Positions 22,570-31,495 are shown, counted from the first letter of the stretch. The stretch: DNA of 64,000 bases from Brevibacterium sp. W7.2 (GCF_018137945.1 NZ_CP073089.1:3534001-3598000); one strand, 5' to 3'. The notes: a model not told the origin generated them from the sequence alone. Made by a program: numbers and translations.

Positions 22570-24090
22570 GTGGACGTCACCGCTCTGCTTCCCCTGCTCG
22601 ACGCGGGCGACTACACGATCGCCCGCGAGATCCTCCAACGCGGCTTCGCGGTCCTCTTCCTCATCGCCTTCGTCAACGCCTGGAACCAGTTTCCGCCCCT
22701 CCTCGGCGAGCACGGCCTCCTCCCCGCGCCGCGCTTCATCGCCCTGACGACGGCACGGCAGGCCCCGAGCCTCTTCCGCTGGAGACGCACTCCGTACTCC
22801 GATCGCAACCTCCGCATCGTCTGCGCCGTCGGCATCGTCCTCGCCCTCACCGTCATCGTCGGCCTCCCCCAGGCCGGTCCCGCGTGGGCACCGATTCCCG
22901 TGTTCCTCATGATGTGGTGGCTCTACTTCTCGATCTCGGCAATCGGGCAGCGCTTCTACGGCTTCGGCTGGGAGAGCCTGCTCCTCGAGGCGGGGTTCTT
23001 CGTCGGGTTCCTCGGCTCCCACGCGGTCGCCCCGCCCCTGCTCATGATCCTCCTGCTGCGGTGGTTCACCGTCCGCGTCGAGTTCGGCGCCGGGATGATC
23101 AAGATGCGCGGGGACAGTTCGTGGCGCGACCTCACGGCGATGAACTACCACCATCAGACGCAGCCGATGCCCGGTCCGCTCAGCCGCAGCGCCCACCTCA
23201 AACCGACATGGTGGCACAAGGGAGAGACGCTCGGCAGCCACATCGTCCAGCTCATCGCCCCGTGGCTGCTCTTCCTCCCCCAGCCCATCGCCTCGTTCGC
23301 CGCGACCGCGATCATCATCACCCAGCTCGCGCTCGTCATCACCGGCAACTACGCGTGGCTCAACTGGGCGACGATCCTGCTCGCGTGCGCGGGCATCAGC
23401 GACTCCTTCCTCCGCTGGATCATCGGCGGGCCGTGGCCGGAGTGGGGCATCGACGCCGCCGTCAGCACGATCGCCGAGGCGGCCGGCAGTTCCGCTGCCT
23501 ACCCGCCGTCCCCGCTGTGGTGGGTGCTCCTCACCACCGCGTTCGTCATCTGGCAGGCCATCCTCAACATCCCGGCGCTGCGCAACCTCTTCTCGCCGCG
23601 GCAGCTGATGAACGCGCACTTCAACCGCTGGGGACTCGGCAACGCGTACGGGGCGTTCGGGTCGATGTCGGAGACCCGCCACGAGATCGCCATCGAAGGC
23701 ACGCTCGACCCCTCGGGCACACACGGGTGGAAGGAATACGTCTTCAAGGGCAAGCCCGGTGACGTCACCCGGCGCGGACCCATCGTCGCGCCCTATCATC
23801 TGCGGCTCGACTGGCTCATGTGGTTCGCCGCCCTCGGCGACTACCGGGATTCCTGGTTCCTCGTGCTCCTCGAACGCCTCGCGACCGGAGATCCGCTCAT
23901 CCGTCGGCTGCTCGGCCCCGACCCGTTCGACGGGGAGGCTCCCGCCCTCATCCGCGCCCGGATGTTCACCTACCGGTATGCGACACGGGAAGAGCGGCGC
24001 GCGGCGCGGGCGGCGGGCGAGCCCGTGCCGTGGTGGGTCCGCTCCGACCCGGTGACGATCGTCCGGCCCGTATCGCTGCGCGACCGCTGA
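22570..24090 (+). CDS. Lipase maturation factor (LMF1)-like membrane protein
   Basis: 506 aa. About eight membrane helices lie in the first ~340 residues, then a soluble C-terminal domain. Family landmarks are FYGFGWESLLLEAGFFVGFL (near residue 137), the RVEFGAGMIKMRGDSSWRDL loop, YHHQTQPMPGPLS, and in the C-terminal part YVFKGKPGDV, PYHLRLDWLMWFAALG and WFLVLLERLATGDP. In vertebrates LMF1 helps fold lipases in the ER; bacterial homologues have no proven role. A secreted lipase is encoded at 54 kb, but no link is shown. GTG 22570 has GAGGAGGA upstream. The stop is in a 19-bp tandem repeat. Confidence 0.8.
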   Translation: MDVTALLPLLDAGDYTIAREILQRGFAVLFLIAFVNAWNQFPPLLGEHGLLPAPRFIALTTARQAPSLFRWRRTPYSDRNLRIVCAVGIVLALTVIVGLPQAGPAWAPIPVFLMMWWLYFSISAIGQRFYGFGWESLLLEAGFFVGFLGSHAVAPPLLMILLLRWFTVRVEFGAGMIKMRGDSSWRDLTAMNYHHQTQPMPGPLSRSAHLKPTWWHKGETLGSHIVQLIAPWLLFLPQPIASFAATAIIITQLALVITGNYAWLNWATILLACAGISDSFLRWIIGGPWPEWGIDAAVSTIAEAAGSSAAYPPSPLWWVLLTTAFVIWQAILNIPALRNLFSPRQLMNAHFNRWGLGNAYGAFGSMSETRHEIAIEGTLDPSGTHGWKEYVFKGKPGDVTRRGPIVAPYHLRLDWLMWFAALGDYRDSWFLVLLERLATGDPLIRRLLGPDPFDGEAPALIRARMFTYRYATREERRAARAAGEPVPWWVRSDPVTIVRPVSLRDR

Positions 24091-24122
24091 CTCCCCGCGG
24101 GGTCGCTGACTCCCTGCGGGGC
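24085..24122. repeat. 19-bp tandem repeat spanning the LMF-like stop
   Basis: CGCTGACTCCCCGCGGGGT (24085-24103) is followed directly by a copy with two changes (24104-24122); the TGA stop is duplicated. Confidence 0.85.
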
Positions 24123-24176
24123 CGCCAATGTACCTCCGCCGAGGCGGGCCTCAGGTGCGGTGCCCGGCTCCTCGAC

Positions 24177-25442
24177 CTAGTCGATGCCGGCGACGAGGAG
24201 GGCGATGAGGACGACGTTGAGGACGATGATGAGGCTCGCGGCGGCGAGCGCGGCGACCGTGATCGCCCGCCCGTTGGCGAACTCGCCCATGACCGTGCGC
24301 ATCCTCGTCAGCCGCACGAGCGGGACCATCGCGAAGGGGATCCCGAGGCTGAGGACGACCTGGCTGAGCACGAGCGCCCACGTCGGGTCGACGCCGATCG
24401 CGAGGACGGCGAGGGCCGGGAGCATCGTCACCGCCCGCTGCCACACGATCGGCACGTCGATGCGCAGGAGACCCTGCATGATCGAGGCCCCCGCATAGGA
24501 TCCGACCGCTGAGGAGGCGAGCCCGGAGGCGAGCAGGCCGATGCCGAAGAGGAGGCCGACGACCTCGCCGAGGTTGGCCGTGACGACCGCATGCGCCCCT
24601 TCGATCGTGTCGGTGCCCGACTCCCCGCGCAGCGCGGCTGCTGCGAGCAGGAGCATCGCGATGTTGACGGAGCCTGCCACGACGAGGGAGAGCGCGACAT
24701 CCCACCGGTTCGCCCGCAGCAGTCGCGGAATCTCCGCCCGCGGCACCATCCCGTGCCGGTCGACGGCGAGGGCGGAGTGGAGGTAGATCGCGTGCGGCAT
24801 CACCGTGGCCCCGAGCATCGAGGCGGCGAGCACGAGCGAGTTCGTGCCCTCGAGCTGCGGGACGAGGCCTCCGGCGGCCTGCCCCCAGTCGACGTCGCCG
24901 ACGACGAGTCCGGCGAGGAAGCCGATCGCGATGATCGCGAGGAAGCCGATGATGACGAACTCGAAGGGACGCTGCCCGCGTGTCGACTGGATGGAGAGGA
25001 GGACGAGGGAGACGACGCCGACGATGACCCCGCCGAGGAGGAGGGGCACGTCGAAGAGGATCTTCAGGGCGATGGCACCGCCGACCACCTCGGCGAGATC
25101 GGTGGCGACCGCGACGATCTCCGCCTGCCCCCAGTACGCGAGCCGTGACCTCCGGCCGAGGCGATCGCCGAGGAGGGCCGGCAGCGACCGCCCGGAGACG
25201 AGTCCGAGCTTCGCGGACAGGTACTGGACGAGGACGGCGATGAGGTTCGCGGCGACGAGCACCCAGACGAGGAGGTAGCCGTACTGCGCGCCGGCCGTGA
25301 GGTTGGCCGCGACATTGCCGGGATCGACATAGGCGACGGCGGCGACGAAGGCAGGACCGAGGAGGAGCACGAGCGACGAGCGGGGCCGCGCCCGTGGGGT
25401 CGTGGGGCTCGCAGTGTGAGCCGACGGAGAGGTCCTGCGCAT
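24177..25442 (-). CDS. mntH: NRAMP-family Mn2+/H+ symporter
   Basis: 421 aa, about eleven helices. TM1 has the metal-binding YVDPGNVAANLTAG, and TM6 has ATVMPHAIYLHSAL, the M-P-H motif whose Met favours Mn2+/Fe2+ over Mg2+. Imports divalent metal with protons. An in-frame ATG five codons earlier (25457) lies inside a palindrome; ATG 25442 is preferred because TACCTT (25454-25449) ends exactly 6 nt before it, as in other leaderless genes here. The operator covers that -10 box, so repression by the MntR-type protein at 18.5 kb is likely. Confidence 0.9.
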   Translation of the reverse strand: MRRTSPSAHTASPTTPRARPRSSLVLLLGPAFVAAVAYVDPGNVAANLTAGAQYGYLLVWVLVAANLIAVLVQYLSAKLGLVSGRSLPALLGDRLGRRSRLAYWGQAEIVAVATDLAEVVGGAIALKILFDVPLLLGGVIVGVVSLVLLSIQSTRGQRPFEFVIIGFLAIIAIGFLAGLVVGDVDWGQAAGGLVPQLEGTNSLVLAASMLGATVMPHAIYLHSALAVDRHGMVPRAEIPRLLRANRWDVALSLVVAGSVNIAMLLLAAAALRGESGTDTIEGAHAVVTANLGEVVGLLFGIGLLASGLASSAVGSYAGASIMQGLLRIDVPIVWQRAVTMLPALAVLAIGVDPTWALVLSQVVLSLGIPFAMVPLVRLTRMRTVMGEFANGRAITVAALAAASLIIVLNVVLIALLVAGID

Positions 25443-25464
25443 AAAGTTAAGGTACATTAACTTT
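25443..25464 (-). promoter_or_regulatory. Palindromic MntR-like operator over the mntH promoter
   Basis: AAAGTTAA (25443-25450) and TTAACTTT (25457-25464) are perfect 8-bp arms around GGTACA. It abuts the mntH ATG and contains its -10 box. TTAA-rich 22-bp palindromes of this kind resemble Mn-regulator boxes of the ScaR/SloR type. Confidence 0.75.
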
Positions 25465-25557
25465 CATCGGCCGGCAACCCGGACGGTCGGCAGCATCGTC
25501 ACCGAGCATTCACCTCGGCGCCTTGGCACCCGCGCACAGGCGGCGTATCGTGGAGCC

Positions 25558-26196
25558 ATGTCCAGTGAACGTGTTCACTCAAATTCTCCGCGCGCCGCGG
25601 AATCCCCGCGCTCACTCCAGCGCCGACGGACCGAGGACCGGATCGTCACGGCCGCCGCCGAGCTCTTCCTCGCCGCGGGATACCGGGCGACGACCATCCG
25701 CAGGGTCGCCGAGGCTGCCGGGGTGTCCGTGGGCCGGGTGATGGCGGTCGGGGACAAGGACGCTCTCCTCATCGCGTGCTACGACCGGTGGATCGGGCAG
25801 CTCCAGGACGGCACCTCGGAGGTCCCGGCGACGATCGCGCGCACGGGCACCGCCTCGGCGGTGCAGGACCATCTGCTCGGGATCTTCCTGCCGTTCCTCG
25901 AGTTCTTCGCCGCCCATGAGGACCTCTCCCGGGACTATGCGGCCGCGCTCATCCGCATCCACGGTCGACCGCAGGTCTTCGACGGCCTCGCCCGGGATCT
26001 GCAGGCGGCCCTGCGGGACAACCTCGTGTCGATCGGGATCAGTGAGGACAATGCTCGGGCGAGCGCCGCGGCCCTCTACGACTCCTACATGGGCGTGATC
26101 TTCCGCTGGGCGGCCAGCGACATGAGCGCCGCCGACGCGGTCACAGCGCTGTCGGACATCATCGCCTTCCACACCCGCTTCCGGAGGACGCCGTGA
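25558..26196 (+). CDS. TetR-family regulator
   Basis: 212 aa. The helix-turn-helix is at about residues 25-70 (ELFLAAGYRATTIRRVAEAAGVSVGRV), preceded by a disordered Ser/Arg leader. The C-terminal domain has LGIFLPFLEFFAAHEDLSRDY. TATCGT (25546-25551) is 6 nt before the ATG, so the mRNA is probably leaderless. A 16-bp palindrome falls in codons 3-8, suggesting autorepression. It overlaps the DoxX-like gene by GTGA, which is therefore its likely target. Confidence 0.87.
   Translation: MSSERVHSNSPRAAESPRSLQRRRTEDRIVTAAAELFLAAGYRATTIRRVAEAAGVSVGRVMAVGDKDALLIACYDRWIGQLQDGTSEVPATIARTGTASAVQDHLLGIFLPFLEFFAAHEDLSRDYAAALIRIHGRPQVFDGLARDLQAALRDNLVSIGISEDNARASAAALYDSYMGVIFRWAASDMSAADAVTALSDIIAFHTRFRRTP
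25564..25579. promoter_or_regulatory. Operator palindrome inside the tetR coding start
   Basis: AGTGAAC-GT-GTTCACT is a perfect 7-bp inverted repeat at about +7 to +22 of the predicted leaderless transcript. Confidence 0.65.
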
Positions 26197-26552
26197 CGCT
26201 GCTGCCCGATCCGTGGTGGCCGGTCGCGGTCATCGCCGTCATCGTGGCCGGCGATGCGGCGATGACGTTCCGCCCGCCGGCGTTCATCGCCGCCTGCCTC
26301 GACGGGGTGGGCCTGCCGCGGGACTGGTGGTGGGTGCTCGCCGTCGTCAAGGTCACCGCCGTCGCCGGTCTCATCGCCGGTTTCTGGATTCCCGGGGTCG
26401 GACTCGCCGCGATGGCCGGGCTCGTCGTCTACTTCCTCACCGCAGCAGGCGCCCACCTCCGAGCCGGTTACACGGGCCGGGACTTCTGGCTCAACTGCCT
26501 GGGCATGCTCGCCCTCACCGTCCTCGTCCTCATCGGGTGCTTCCTCGTGTGA
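26193..26552 (+). CDS. DoxX-like four-helix membrane protein
   Basis: 119 aa with four membrane helices (residues ~8-22, 45-66, 70-90, 100-118). The DoxX pattern is visible in WWWVLAVVKVTAVAGLIAGF and GLVVYFLTAAGAHLRAG. DoxX-like proteins are linked to thiol/redox or respiratory complexes; no specific role can be given. GTG 26193 overlaps the tetR stop. Confidence 0.75.
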   Translation: MTLLPDPWWPVAVIAVIVAGDAAMTFRPPAFIAACLDGVGLPRDWWWVLAVVKVTAVAGLIAGFWIPGVGLAAMAGLVVYFLTAAGAHLRAGYTGRDFWLNCLGMLALTVLVLIGCFLV

Positions 26553-26677
26553 GCTCGCCGCCCGCGGAACTGTCGTGACGACCGTGAACCGATTGCAACA
26601 TTGCGGTGCTTCGGATCGCACGACGACTCGGCTAGGCTCGAAGTGACGGCCGCCACGCCAGACGAAGGAGTGTGGAA

Positions 26678-27493
26678 ATGCCCGAATTCGCCGACAGCAG
26701 CCGCGCTCGCGCCGAATCCCCGGCCGAACGCCATTCCCGGTGGACCTGGATCCACGAGACCGCCGCCATGACCGGGTGGAACTTCACCGCCCTCGAGGGC
26801 CGCCTCGTCGCCGACGATCCCCCGTGGGACTTCGACACGATGTGCCTCGAGGCCTGGGACGACGCGAGCACCGTCCTCGACATGGGCACGGGAGGCGGCG
26901 AGCGCCTCATCGCCCTCGTCAAACGCTTCCGCGGCCGCCACCCCGGGACCGCGCCCGACCTCTCGATCGTCGCCACCGAGGGCTGGGCGCCGAACGTGCC
27001 GGTGGCCGCCGCCGCGCTCGAGCCCTTCGGGATCGAGGTCAGCGACTACGACAGCGGCGACGGCGAGCCGCTGCCGTGGCCCGATGCCTCCTTCGACGTC
27101 GTGATGAACCGGCACGAGAGCTATGACATCGCCGAGGTGGCCCGTGTCCTCTCCCCCGGCGGACTCTTCCTCACCCAGCAGGTCGACGGCACCGAGGCGA
27201 TCGAGTTCCGCAACTGGTTCGGCGGGGAGCCCGAGCATCCGGAGATCCAGCTCGAACCGTGCGTCGACGCCGTCGAGGAGCAGGGGCTGCGCGTCGAGGC
27301 GGCCCGCCGCTGGCAGGGGACGATGCGCTTCACCGATGTCGAGGCCGTCATCGAGTACCTCGCGTACGTGCCGTGGGACGTGCCCGACTTCGTCGTCGGC
27401 GACCACCTCGGCGGTCTGGAGCGCCTCGCCGCCGAGCGCCGCCCGATCGAGGTGACGCAGAAGCGCTTCCTCATCGCCGCGATCAAGGAGTGA
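26678..27493 (+). CDS. SAM-dependent methyltransferase, class I
   Basis: 271 aa. SAM motif I is VLDMGTGGGERL (near residue 70). Post-I and motif II follow as VATEGWAPNV and FDVVMNRHESYDIAEVARVL, with motif III as LSPGGLFLTQQVDG. The substrate is unknown; the layout (C-terminal FTDVEAVIEYLAYVPWDVPDF) is like small-molecule methyltransferases of the UbiE/methyltransf_11 group. ATG 26678 has AAGGAG 7 nt upstream; a GTG two codons earlier is too close to it. Confidence 0.8.
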   Translation: MPEFADSSRARAESPAERHSRWTWIHETAAMTGWNFTALEGRLVADDPPWDFDTMCLEAWDDASTVLDMGTGGGERLIALVKRFRGRHPGTAPDLSIVATEGWAPNVPVAAAALEPFGIEVSDYDSGDGEPLPWPDASFDVVMNRHESYDIAEVARVLSPGGLFLTQQVDGTEAIEFRNWFGGEPEHPEIQLEPCVDAVEEQGLRVEAARRWQGTMRFTDVEAVIEYLAYVPWDVPDFVVGDHLGGLERLAAERRPIEVTQKRFLIAAIKE

Positions 27494-27562
27494 GGATATC
27501 CCGACCCCACCCATTGGGAAGCCGTCTGGGCCCCGGGATCGCGGTTCCGTAGCGTCGGGGAC

Positions 27563-28072
27563 ATGACCTCGCCGAACTTCTCGTTTCCGCAGCCCACCGA
27601 TGACGAATTGGCCGCGCAGATGCCGGCCGCACCCTCCGCCCTCCGCACGTCGTCTGCCCCAGTGCCCGGCCCTGTCAACCCAGTGCCCGGCCCTGTCGAC
27701 CCAGTGCCCGGGTCCGCCCCGGTGGGTGCGCCGTCGCCGCGGCTCGGGAAGTGGGCGCTCGGACTCACCGTCGGCGCTGCGGCACTCTCCCTCATCGCCT
27801 CGATGATCCTCGGGGCCACCGCGGGGCCCGCCGAAGCCGCGAACGGACGCTACTTCTCCGACGCACCGGCGTGGCTGACGGTGCTCGGCACGACCCTCTT
27901 CGCCCTCCAGGGCCTGTGCACGCTGGCCGGGCTCAGCGGCCTCGTCATGGGAATCATCGCGACCGCCGCCGACCGCGGCCGCACGCAGGGCATCATCGCC
28001 ACGGCCGTCGCGATCTTCGCCCCCGTCATCTCCTTCGCGCTCTTCCTCATCCTCAGCTTCGCCCTCCTGTGA
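27563..28072 (+). CDS. DUF4190-like small membrane protein with Pro-rich N-terminus
   Basis: 169 aa. The cytoplasmic N-terminus (~60 residues) is Pro/Ala-rich and contains a 21-nt tandem repeat (27661-27702 plus a partial copy) encoding PVPGPVN/D units. Three membrane helices follow (about 65-87, 103-128, 140-168). Such proteins are common in actinobacteria and of unknown function. TAGCGT (27550-27555) is 7 nt before the ATG, consistent with leaderless transcription. Confidence 0.65.
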   Translation: MTSPNFSFPQPTDDELAAQMPAAPSALRTSSAPVPGPVNPVPGPVDPVPGSAPVGAPSPRLGKWALGLTVGAAALSLIASMILGATAGPAEAANGRYFSDAPAWLTVLGTTLFALQGLCTLAGLSGLVMGIIATAADRGRTQGIIATAVAIFAPVISFALFLILSFALL

Positions 28073-28079
28073 GCCGGCG

Positions 28080-28093
28080 GGCGGACGTCCGCC
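28080..28093. terminator. 14-bp perfect palindrome after the small membrane protein
   Basis: GGCGGACGTCCGCC, 7 nt after the stop codon. It may act as a terminator stem, though it leaves almost no loop. Confidence 0.3.
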
Positions 28094-28106
28094 TGAAGAA
28101 TTCTCC

Positions 28107-28151
28107 TTGACAGTTCTCCGCTGCCCGTGCACGATTGAACAAATCGATTTG
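28107..28151 (+). promoter_or_regulatory. NCS2 permease promoter with LacI-type operator
   Basis: TTGACA (28107-28112), 17-bp spacer, CACGAT (28130-28135). The palindrome CAAATCGATTTG (28140-28151) lies at the expected transcription start. Its central CG and AT-rich arms are typical of LacI-family sites, and the same core occurs at 33012-33025. Confidence 0.75.
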
Positions 28152-28241
28152 GCCGCAGCAGTGAACAGGCCACTCGTGCGCCTCGGCGCTGGACGCGATG
28201 GGCTTCGACGACGAAGCCACGAGCGAAGGAGAACTGATTCG

Positions 28242-29627
28242 ATGTCCGCCGACACCACTGCCTCAGAGATCCACCCCGTCGACAGGCTGCGCCCGGTGCA
28301 CAGCCTCCTGCCGTTCGCGATCCAGCATGTGCTCGTCATGGTCGCCACACCGATCTCCTCGGTGTTCCTCATCGCCTCAGCGCTGTCGCTGCCGGCGGGG
28401 ACCACCTCGGCGATCCTCTCCGCGGTCTTCGTCTTCTCCGGACTCGGCTCGATCCTCCAGTCCGTGGGCGTCTGGAAGATCGGGGTGCGCCTGCCCTTCG
28501 TCATGCTTCCCGGCGGGGCCGCGACGATCCTCTTCATCACCATCAGCCAGGACACCGACCCCTCCACCGCCGTCGGCGCCGTCCTCATCACCGGCGTCTT
28601 CTACATCGTCGCCGTGACGCTCTTCGTCAAACTCCTCAAATTCTTCCCTCCGCTGGTCATCGGGATCATGGTCGTCGTCATCGGCATCAACCTCATCCAG
28701 GTCACCGGCGGACTCATGGTCGGCGAACCCGGCAGCGACTCGTTCGGCGACCCGCGCAACCTCTTCCTCGGCTTCATCACGATCCTCATCACCGTGCTCG
28801 CCTTCCGCTTCCTCCGCGGCATGGCCGGCCGGCTCTCGATCGCCATCGGCCTCGTCGGCGGGACCGTCGTCGGCGGGTTCATGGGAATGACGACGTTCGG
28901 GAGCCAGCTCGACGGTCCTGTCGTCGCCGTGCCCACGCTCTTCCCCTTCGGTCCTCCGACCTTCGACCTCATCGCGGCGATCCCCATGCTCCTGTGGGCG
29001 CTGGCCTCGATGGCCGAGGCCACCGGACAGACGATCATCAACGGCGAGATCGTCGAGAAGAAGGTCGAGCCGAGCCGCGACGTCCCCCGCCTCATCCGCG
29101 CCGATGGCCTCGTCACACTCGCCGGCGGCCTCTTCGGCACTCCGACGATGGTCACCAGCGGCGAGAACGTCGGCATCGTCCGCGCCTCCGGGGTCCGCAG
29201 CCGCTACGTCACCGCGTTCGCCGGCATCCTCCTCATCCTCATCGGCCTCAGCCCGCTCGCCCGCATCCTCAACGGGATCCCGCCGGCCGTCGTCGGCGGC
29301 ACCGCCGTCGTCGTCTTCGCGATCATCGCGGTGCTCGGCATCCAGATGCTCGCCCGGGTCGACTTCACTCAGACCGGCAGCCTCATCACCGCGACCGTCG
29401 GTCTCGCCGCGGGACTGCTGCCCGTCCTCATCCCCGGCATGTACTCCCAGTTCCCGCCGAACGTCGCCTCACTGCTCGGCAGCGGCGTGGCGATGGCCGC
29501 CTTCGTCTCCGTCCTCCTCAATCTCCTCTTCCATCACACGGGCAAGCGCAATCGCCATCCCAAGGCGCGCACCCCCATTGACGACCCGAGCGCGCTCGAA
29601 CAGCGACCGGGCGACTATCGGATCTGA
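28242..29627 (+). CDS. NCS2-family nucleobase:cation symporter
   Basis: 461 aa, about 13-14 helices. The N-terminal QHVLVMVATPISSVFLIA contains the QH motif of NCS2 carriers, and the signature region contains ATGQTIINGEIVEKK (near residue 265), corresponding to TM8 and the E-x motif, followed by GTPTMVTSGENVGIVRASGV. It imports a purine or pyrimidine base with H+ or Na+. Substrate unclear; the neighbouring deaminase-like amidohydrolase under the same operator suggests a purine or related ring. ATG 28242 follows AAGGAG with 9 nt spacing. Confidence 0.85.
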   Translation: MSADTTASEIHPVDRLRPVHSLLPFAIQHVLVMVATPISSVFLIASALSLPAGTTSAILSAVFVFSGLGSILQSVGVWKIGVRLPFVMLPGGAATILFITISQDTDPSTAVGAVLITGVFYIVAVTLFVKLLKFFPPLVIGIMVVVIGINLIQVTGGLMVGEPGSDSFGDPRNLFLGFITILITVLAFRFLRGMAGRLSIAIGLVGGTVVGGFMGMTTFGSQLDGPVVAVPTLFPFGPPTFDLIAAIPMLLWALASMAEATGQTIINGEIVEKKVEPSRDVPRLIRADGLVTLAGGLFGTPTMVTSGENVGIVRASGVRSRYVTAFAGILLILIGLSPLARILNGIPPAVVGGTAVVVFAIIAVLGIQMLARVDFTQTGSLITATVGLAAGLLPVLIPGMYSQFPPNVASLLGSGVAMAAFVSVLLNLLFHHTGKRNRHPKARTPIDDPSALEQRPGDYRI

Positions 29628-29655
29628 TTCCTGCGCCGAGGCGGCTGACCGGCCT

Positions 29656-30717
29656 TCATGCCCCGCCGGCGCTCATCCCGCCGGCCGTCGAGGCCCGCGG
29701 GATGAGGGTCGGTGCCGGCGGCTCCGCCGTGGCAGGCTCGCTCGCCTCCTCGGGTTCGGCGTCGAGGACGGACAGCAGCGACTCCACGGCACTCTGAGCG
29801 ACGGCATCGAGTCCGAGATGCACCGCAGTGAGGGGCGGCGTGCTCGTGCGTGCCCGCAGACCGTCATAGCGCGTGGCGATGAGCAGGTCGCTGCCGACCC
29901 GGCGTCCCGCCTCGGCGGCCGCCCGCACCGCTCCGGCGGCGAATGTGTCGATGGGCACGAGCAGGGCATCGATGCGCGGATGGTCGGCCAGCACCTCGGC
30001 GGCGGCCCGGGCTCCGCCGTCCTCGCCGTCGGCCTCATCCGCCTCGGCGATGATCGGGGTGAAGCCGTGGGCGGCCGCCGCGGAGAGATAGACGTCGCGG
30101 GCGGCGACCTGCGCCCCGCGATCGCTCGTGCCGACGATGAGCGCAGGCGCCTGCGCCCCTTGGGCGATGAGGTGATCGATGAGCAGCGTCGCGGTCTGCG
30201 TGTGATGCAGATCGACCGAGGCGCGTGCCTGGGGGCTGTCGACCGCTTCCGGTCCGTCGATCGTGACGAAGGGGATGCCGCGAGCGGTCAGCGCCGCGGC
30301 GATCGGATCGTCGGCCTCCGGTTCGAGGAGGATCGCTCCGTCGATGTCGAGCCGGTCGACGGGGCTGTCGCCGTCCGCCGGTGGGGCGAGCACGAAGACA
30401 TAGCCGCTGAGCAGGGCCGTGCGGGCGCAGCTCATCGCGAGTTCGGTGAAGAAGCCGAGCTGGGAGGGCCCAGCCGACACGGCTGCGGGCATCGACGAGA
30501 GGAGGGCCACCGCGCGAGACCGGCCTTTGCGCAGGCCCTGGGCGCGCACGCTCGGACGGTAGTCGAGGGCCTCTGCGACGGCCCGGACCCGCTCGCGGGT
30601 CTGCGGGTTGACCTTCCCGAGGCCGTTGAGCGCATGGGAGACGGTCGTCCGGGAGACGCCGGCCTCACGGGCCACATCGGCGATCGTGGCGCGGGGCCGC
30701 CGGGTGGGTGCTGACAT
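29656..30717 (-). CDS. LacI-family transcriptional regulator
   Basis: 353 aa. The helix-turn-helix and hinge are at residues 10-65 (TIADVAREAGVSRTTVSHALNG, PQTRERVRAVAEALDYRPS, then the minor-groove-binding hinge), and a periplasmic-binding-protein-like effector domain follows. Both neighbouring promoters carry a CAAATCGATTTG operator, so it is the likely repressor of the NCS2 permease and the amidohydrolase-TSUP operon. TACGCT (30729-30724) is 6 nt before the ATG: it has its own leaderless promoter even though it lies 67 bp downstream of the TSUP gene. The C-terminal ~45 residues are disordered. Confidence 0.9.
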   Translation of the reverse strand: MSAPTRRPRATIADVAREAGVSRTTVSHALNGLGKVNPQTRERVRAVAEALDYRPSVRAQGLRKGRSRAVALLSSMPAAVSAGPSQLGFFTELAMSCARTALLSGYVFVLAPPADGDSPVDRLDIDGAILLEPEADDPIAAALTARGIPFVTIDGPEAVDSPQARASVDLHHTQTATLLIDHLIAQGAQAPALIVGTSDRGAQVAARDVYLSAAAAHGFTPIIAEADEADGEDGGARAAAEVLADHPRIDALLVPIDTFAAGAVRAAAEAGRRVGSDLLIATRYDGLRARTSTPPLTAVHLGLDAVAQSAVESLLSVLDAEPEEASEPATAEPPAPTLIPRASTAGGMSAGGA

Positions 30718-30784
30718 GGGTTCAGCGTACTGGACGGGGTCGCGCAGCCCGGAGCGGATGGTCCCGGCCGAGCGCCGTCGGCTC

Positions 30785-31495
30785 TCACGCCTGGATGATG
30801 ACGATGGCACCGGAGATGATCGCGAAGCCGAGGACCATGTAGCGCAGCACCGGGCCGTCGAGGCGATGGTGGACGTAGCGGCTGATGAACGAGCCGATGG
30901 CGAGGAAGGGCAGCATGATGAGCGTCGTCTGCAGCGTGGCGCCCGTGACCTGACCGCTGATGGCGAGGACGACGAGGGAGATGACCTCGCCGACGAGGAA
31001 GCACACAGCCACCGTCGACCGCAGCTCCGGACCGGGACTGTGCTGGTAGGCCAGAGCATACGGCGGTCCGCCGACGCCGGTCGAGGTCTCGGTGACCCCG
31101 GTGACGAGGCCGACGGAGGCCAGCACCGTGCGGTTGGGGGTGAACTTCGGAGCGAGGAGGGCGATGACGGCGGCGACGAGGGTCGACCAGCCGATGAGCA
31201 GCGAGAGCTGCTGGAGGTTGACGATGAGGAGGATCCACAATCCCGCGAAGGTCCCGGCGAAGCGCCCCACGCTGATCCACTTGACGCCGTGCCAGTCGAT
31301 GGCGCTGCGCTCGCGCGCGGCGACGTAGAGATTCAAGGGGATCATGAGGACGAGGAGCATGACGGGGATGAGGCTCGGGTCGATGAAGCTGACGACCGGG
31401 GCGACGATCATCGCGAACCCCATGCCCGTCGAGCCCTGCACGAACGCCGAGACGAGGACGGTGCCCGCGATGATGCCGAGGGCGAGGAGCGTCAC
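30785..31495 (-). CDS. TSUP (TauE/SafE-type) membrane transporter
   Basis: 236 aa, eight or so helices. N-terminal GSTGMGFAMIVAPVVSFIDP and the mid-repeat GVTETSTGVGGPPYALA are the two TSUP repeat signatures. TSUP proteins export sulfite, sulfoacetate or other organic anions. GTG 31495 overlaps the amidohydrolase stop (GTGA), so the two are co-translated, and it probably exports or imports a product or substrate of that enzyme. Confidence 0.8.
   Translation of the reverse strand: MTLLALGIIAGTVLVSAFVQGSTGMGFAMIVAPVVSFIDPSLIPVMLLVLMIPLNLYVAARERSAIDWHGVKWISVGRFAGTFAGLWILLIVNLQQLSLLIGWSTLVAAVIALLAPKFTPNRTVLASVGLVTGVTETSTGVGGPPYALAYQHSPGPELRSTVAVCFLVGEVISLVVLAISGQVTGATLQTTLIMLPFLAIGSFISRYVHHRLDGPVLRYMVLGFAIISGAIVIIQA

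Noticed and set aside
21775..23799. A 674-codon open frame on the minus strand running through the LMF-like gene and the hypothetical protein
   Set aside because: It is the antisense shadow of a membrane-protein gene with good ribosome-binding site and family motifs; only the 21775-22437 part has a proper start and coding character.
26468..28591. A 707-codon minus-strand open frame across DoxX, methyltransferase and NCS2 genes
   Set aside because: Typical GC-rich antisense frame: Arg/Gly/Asp-biased text, no domain, opposite three well-supported genes.
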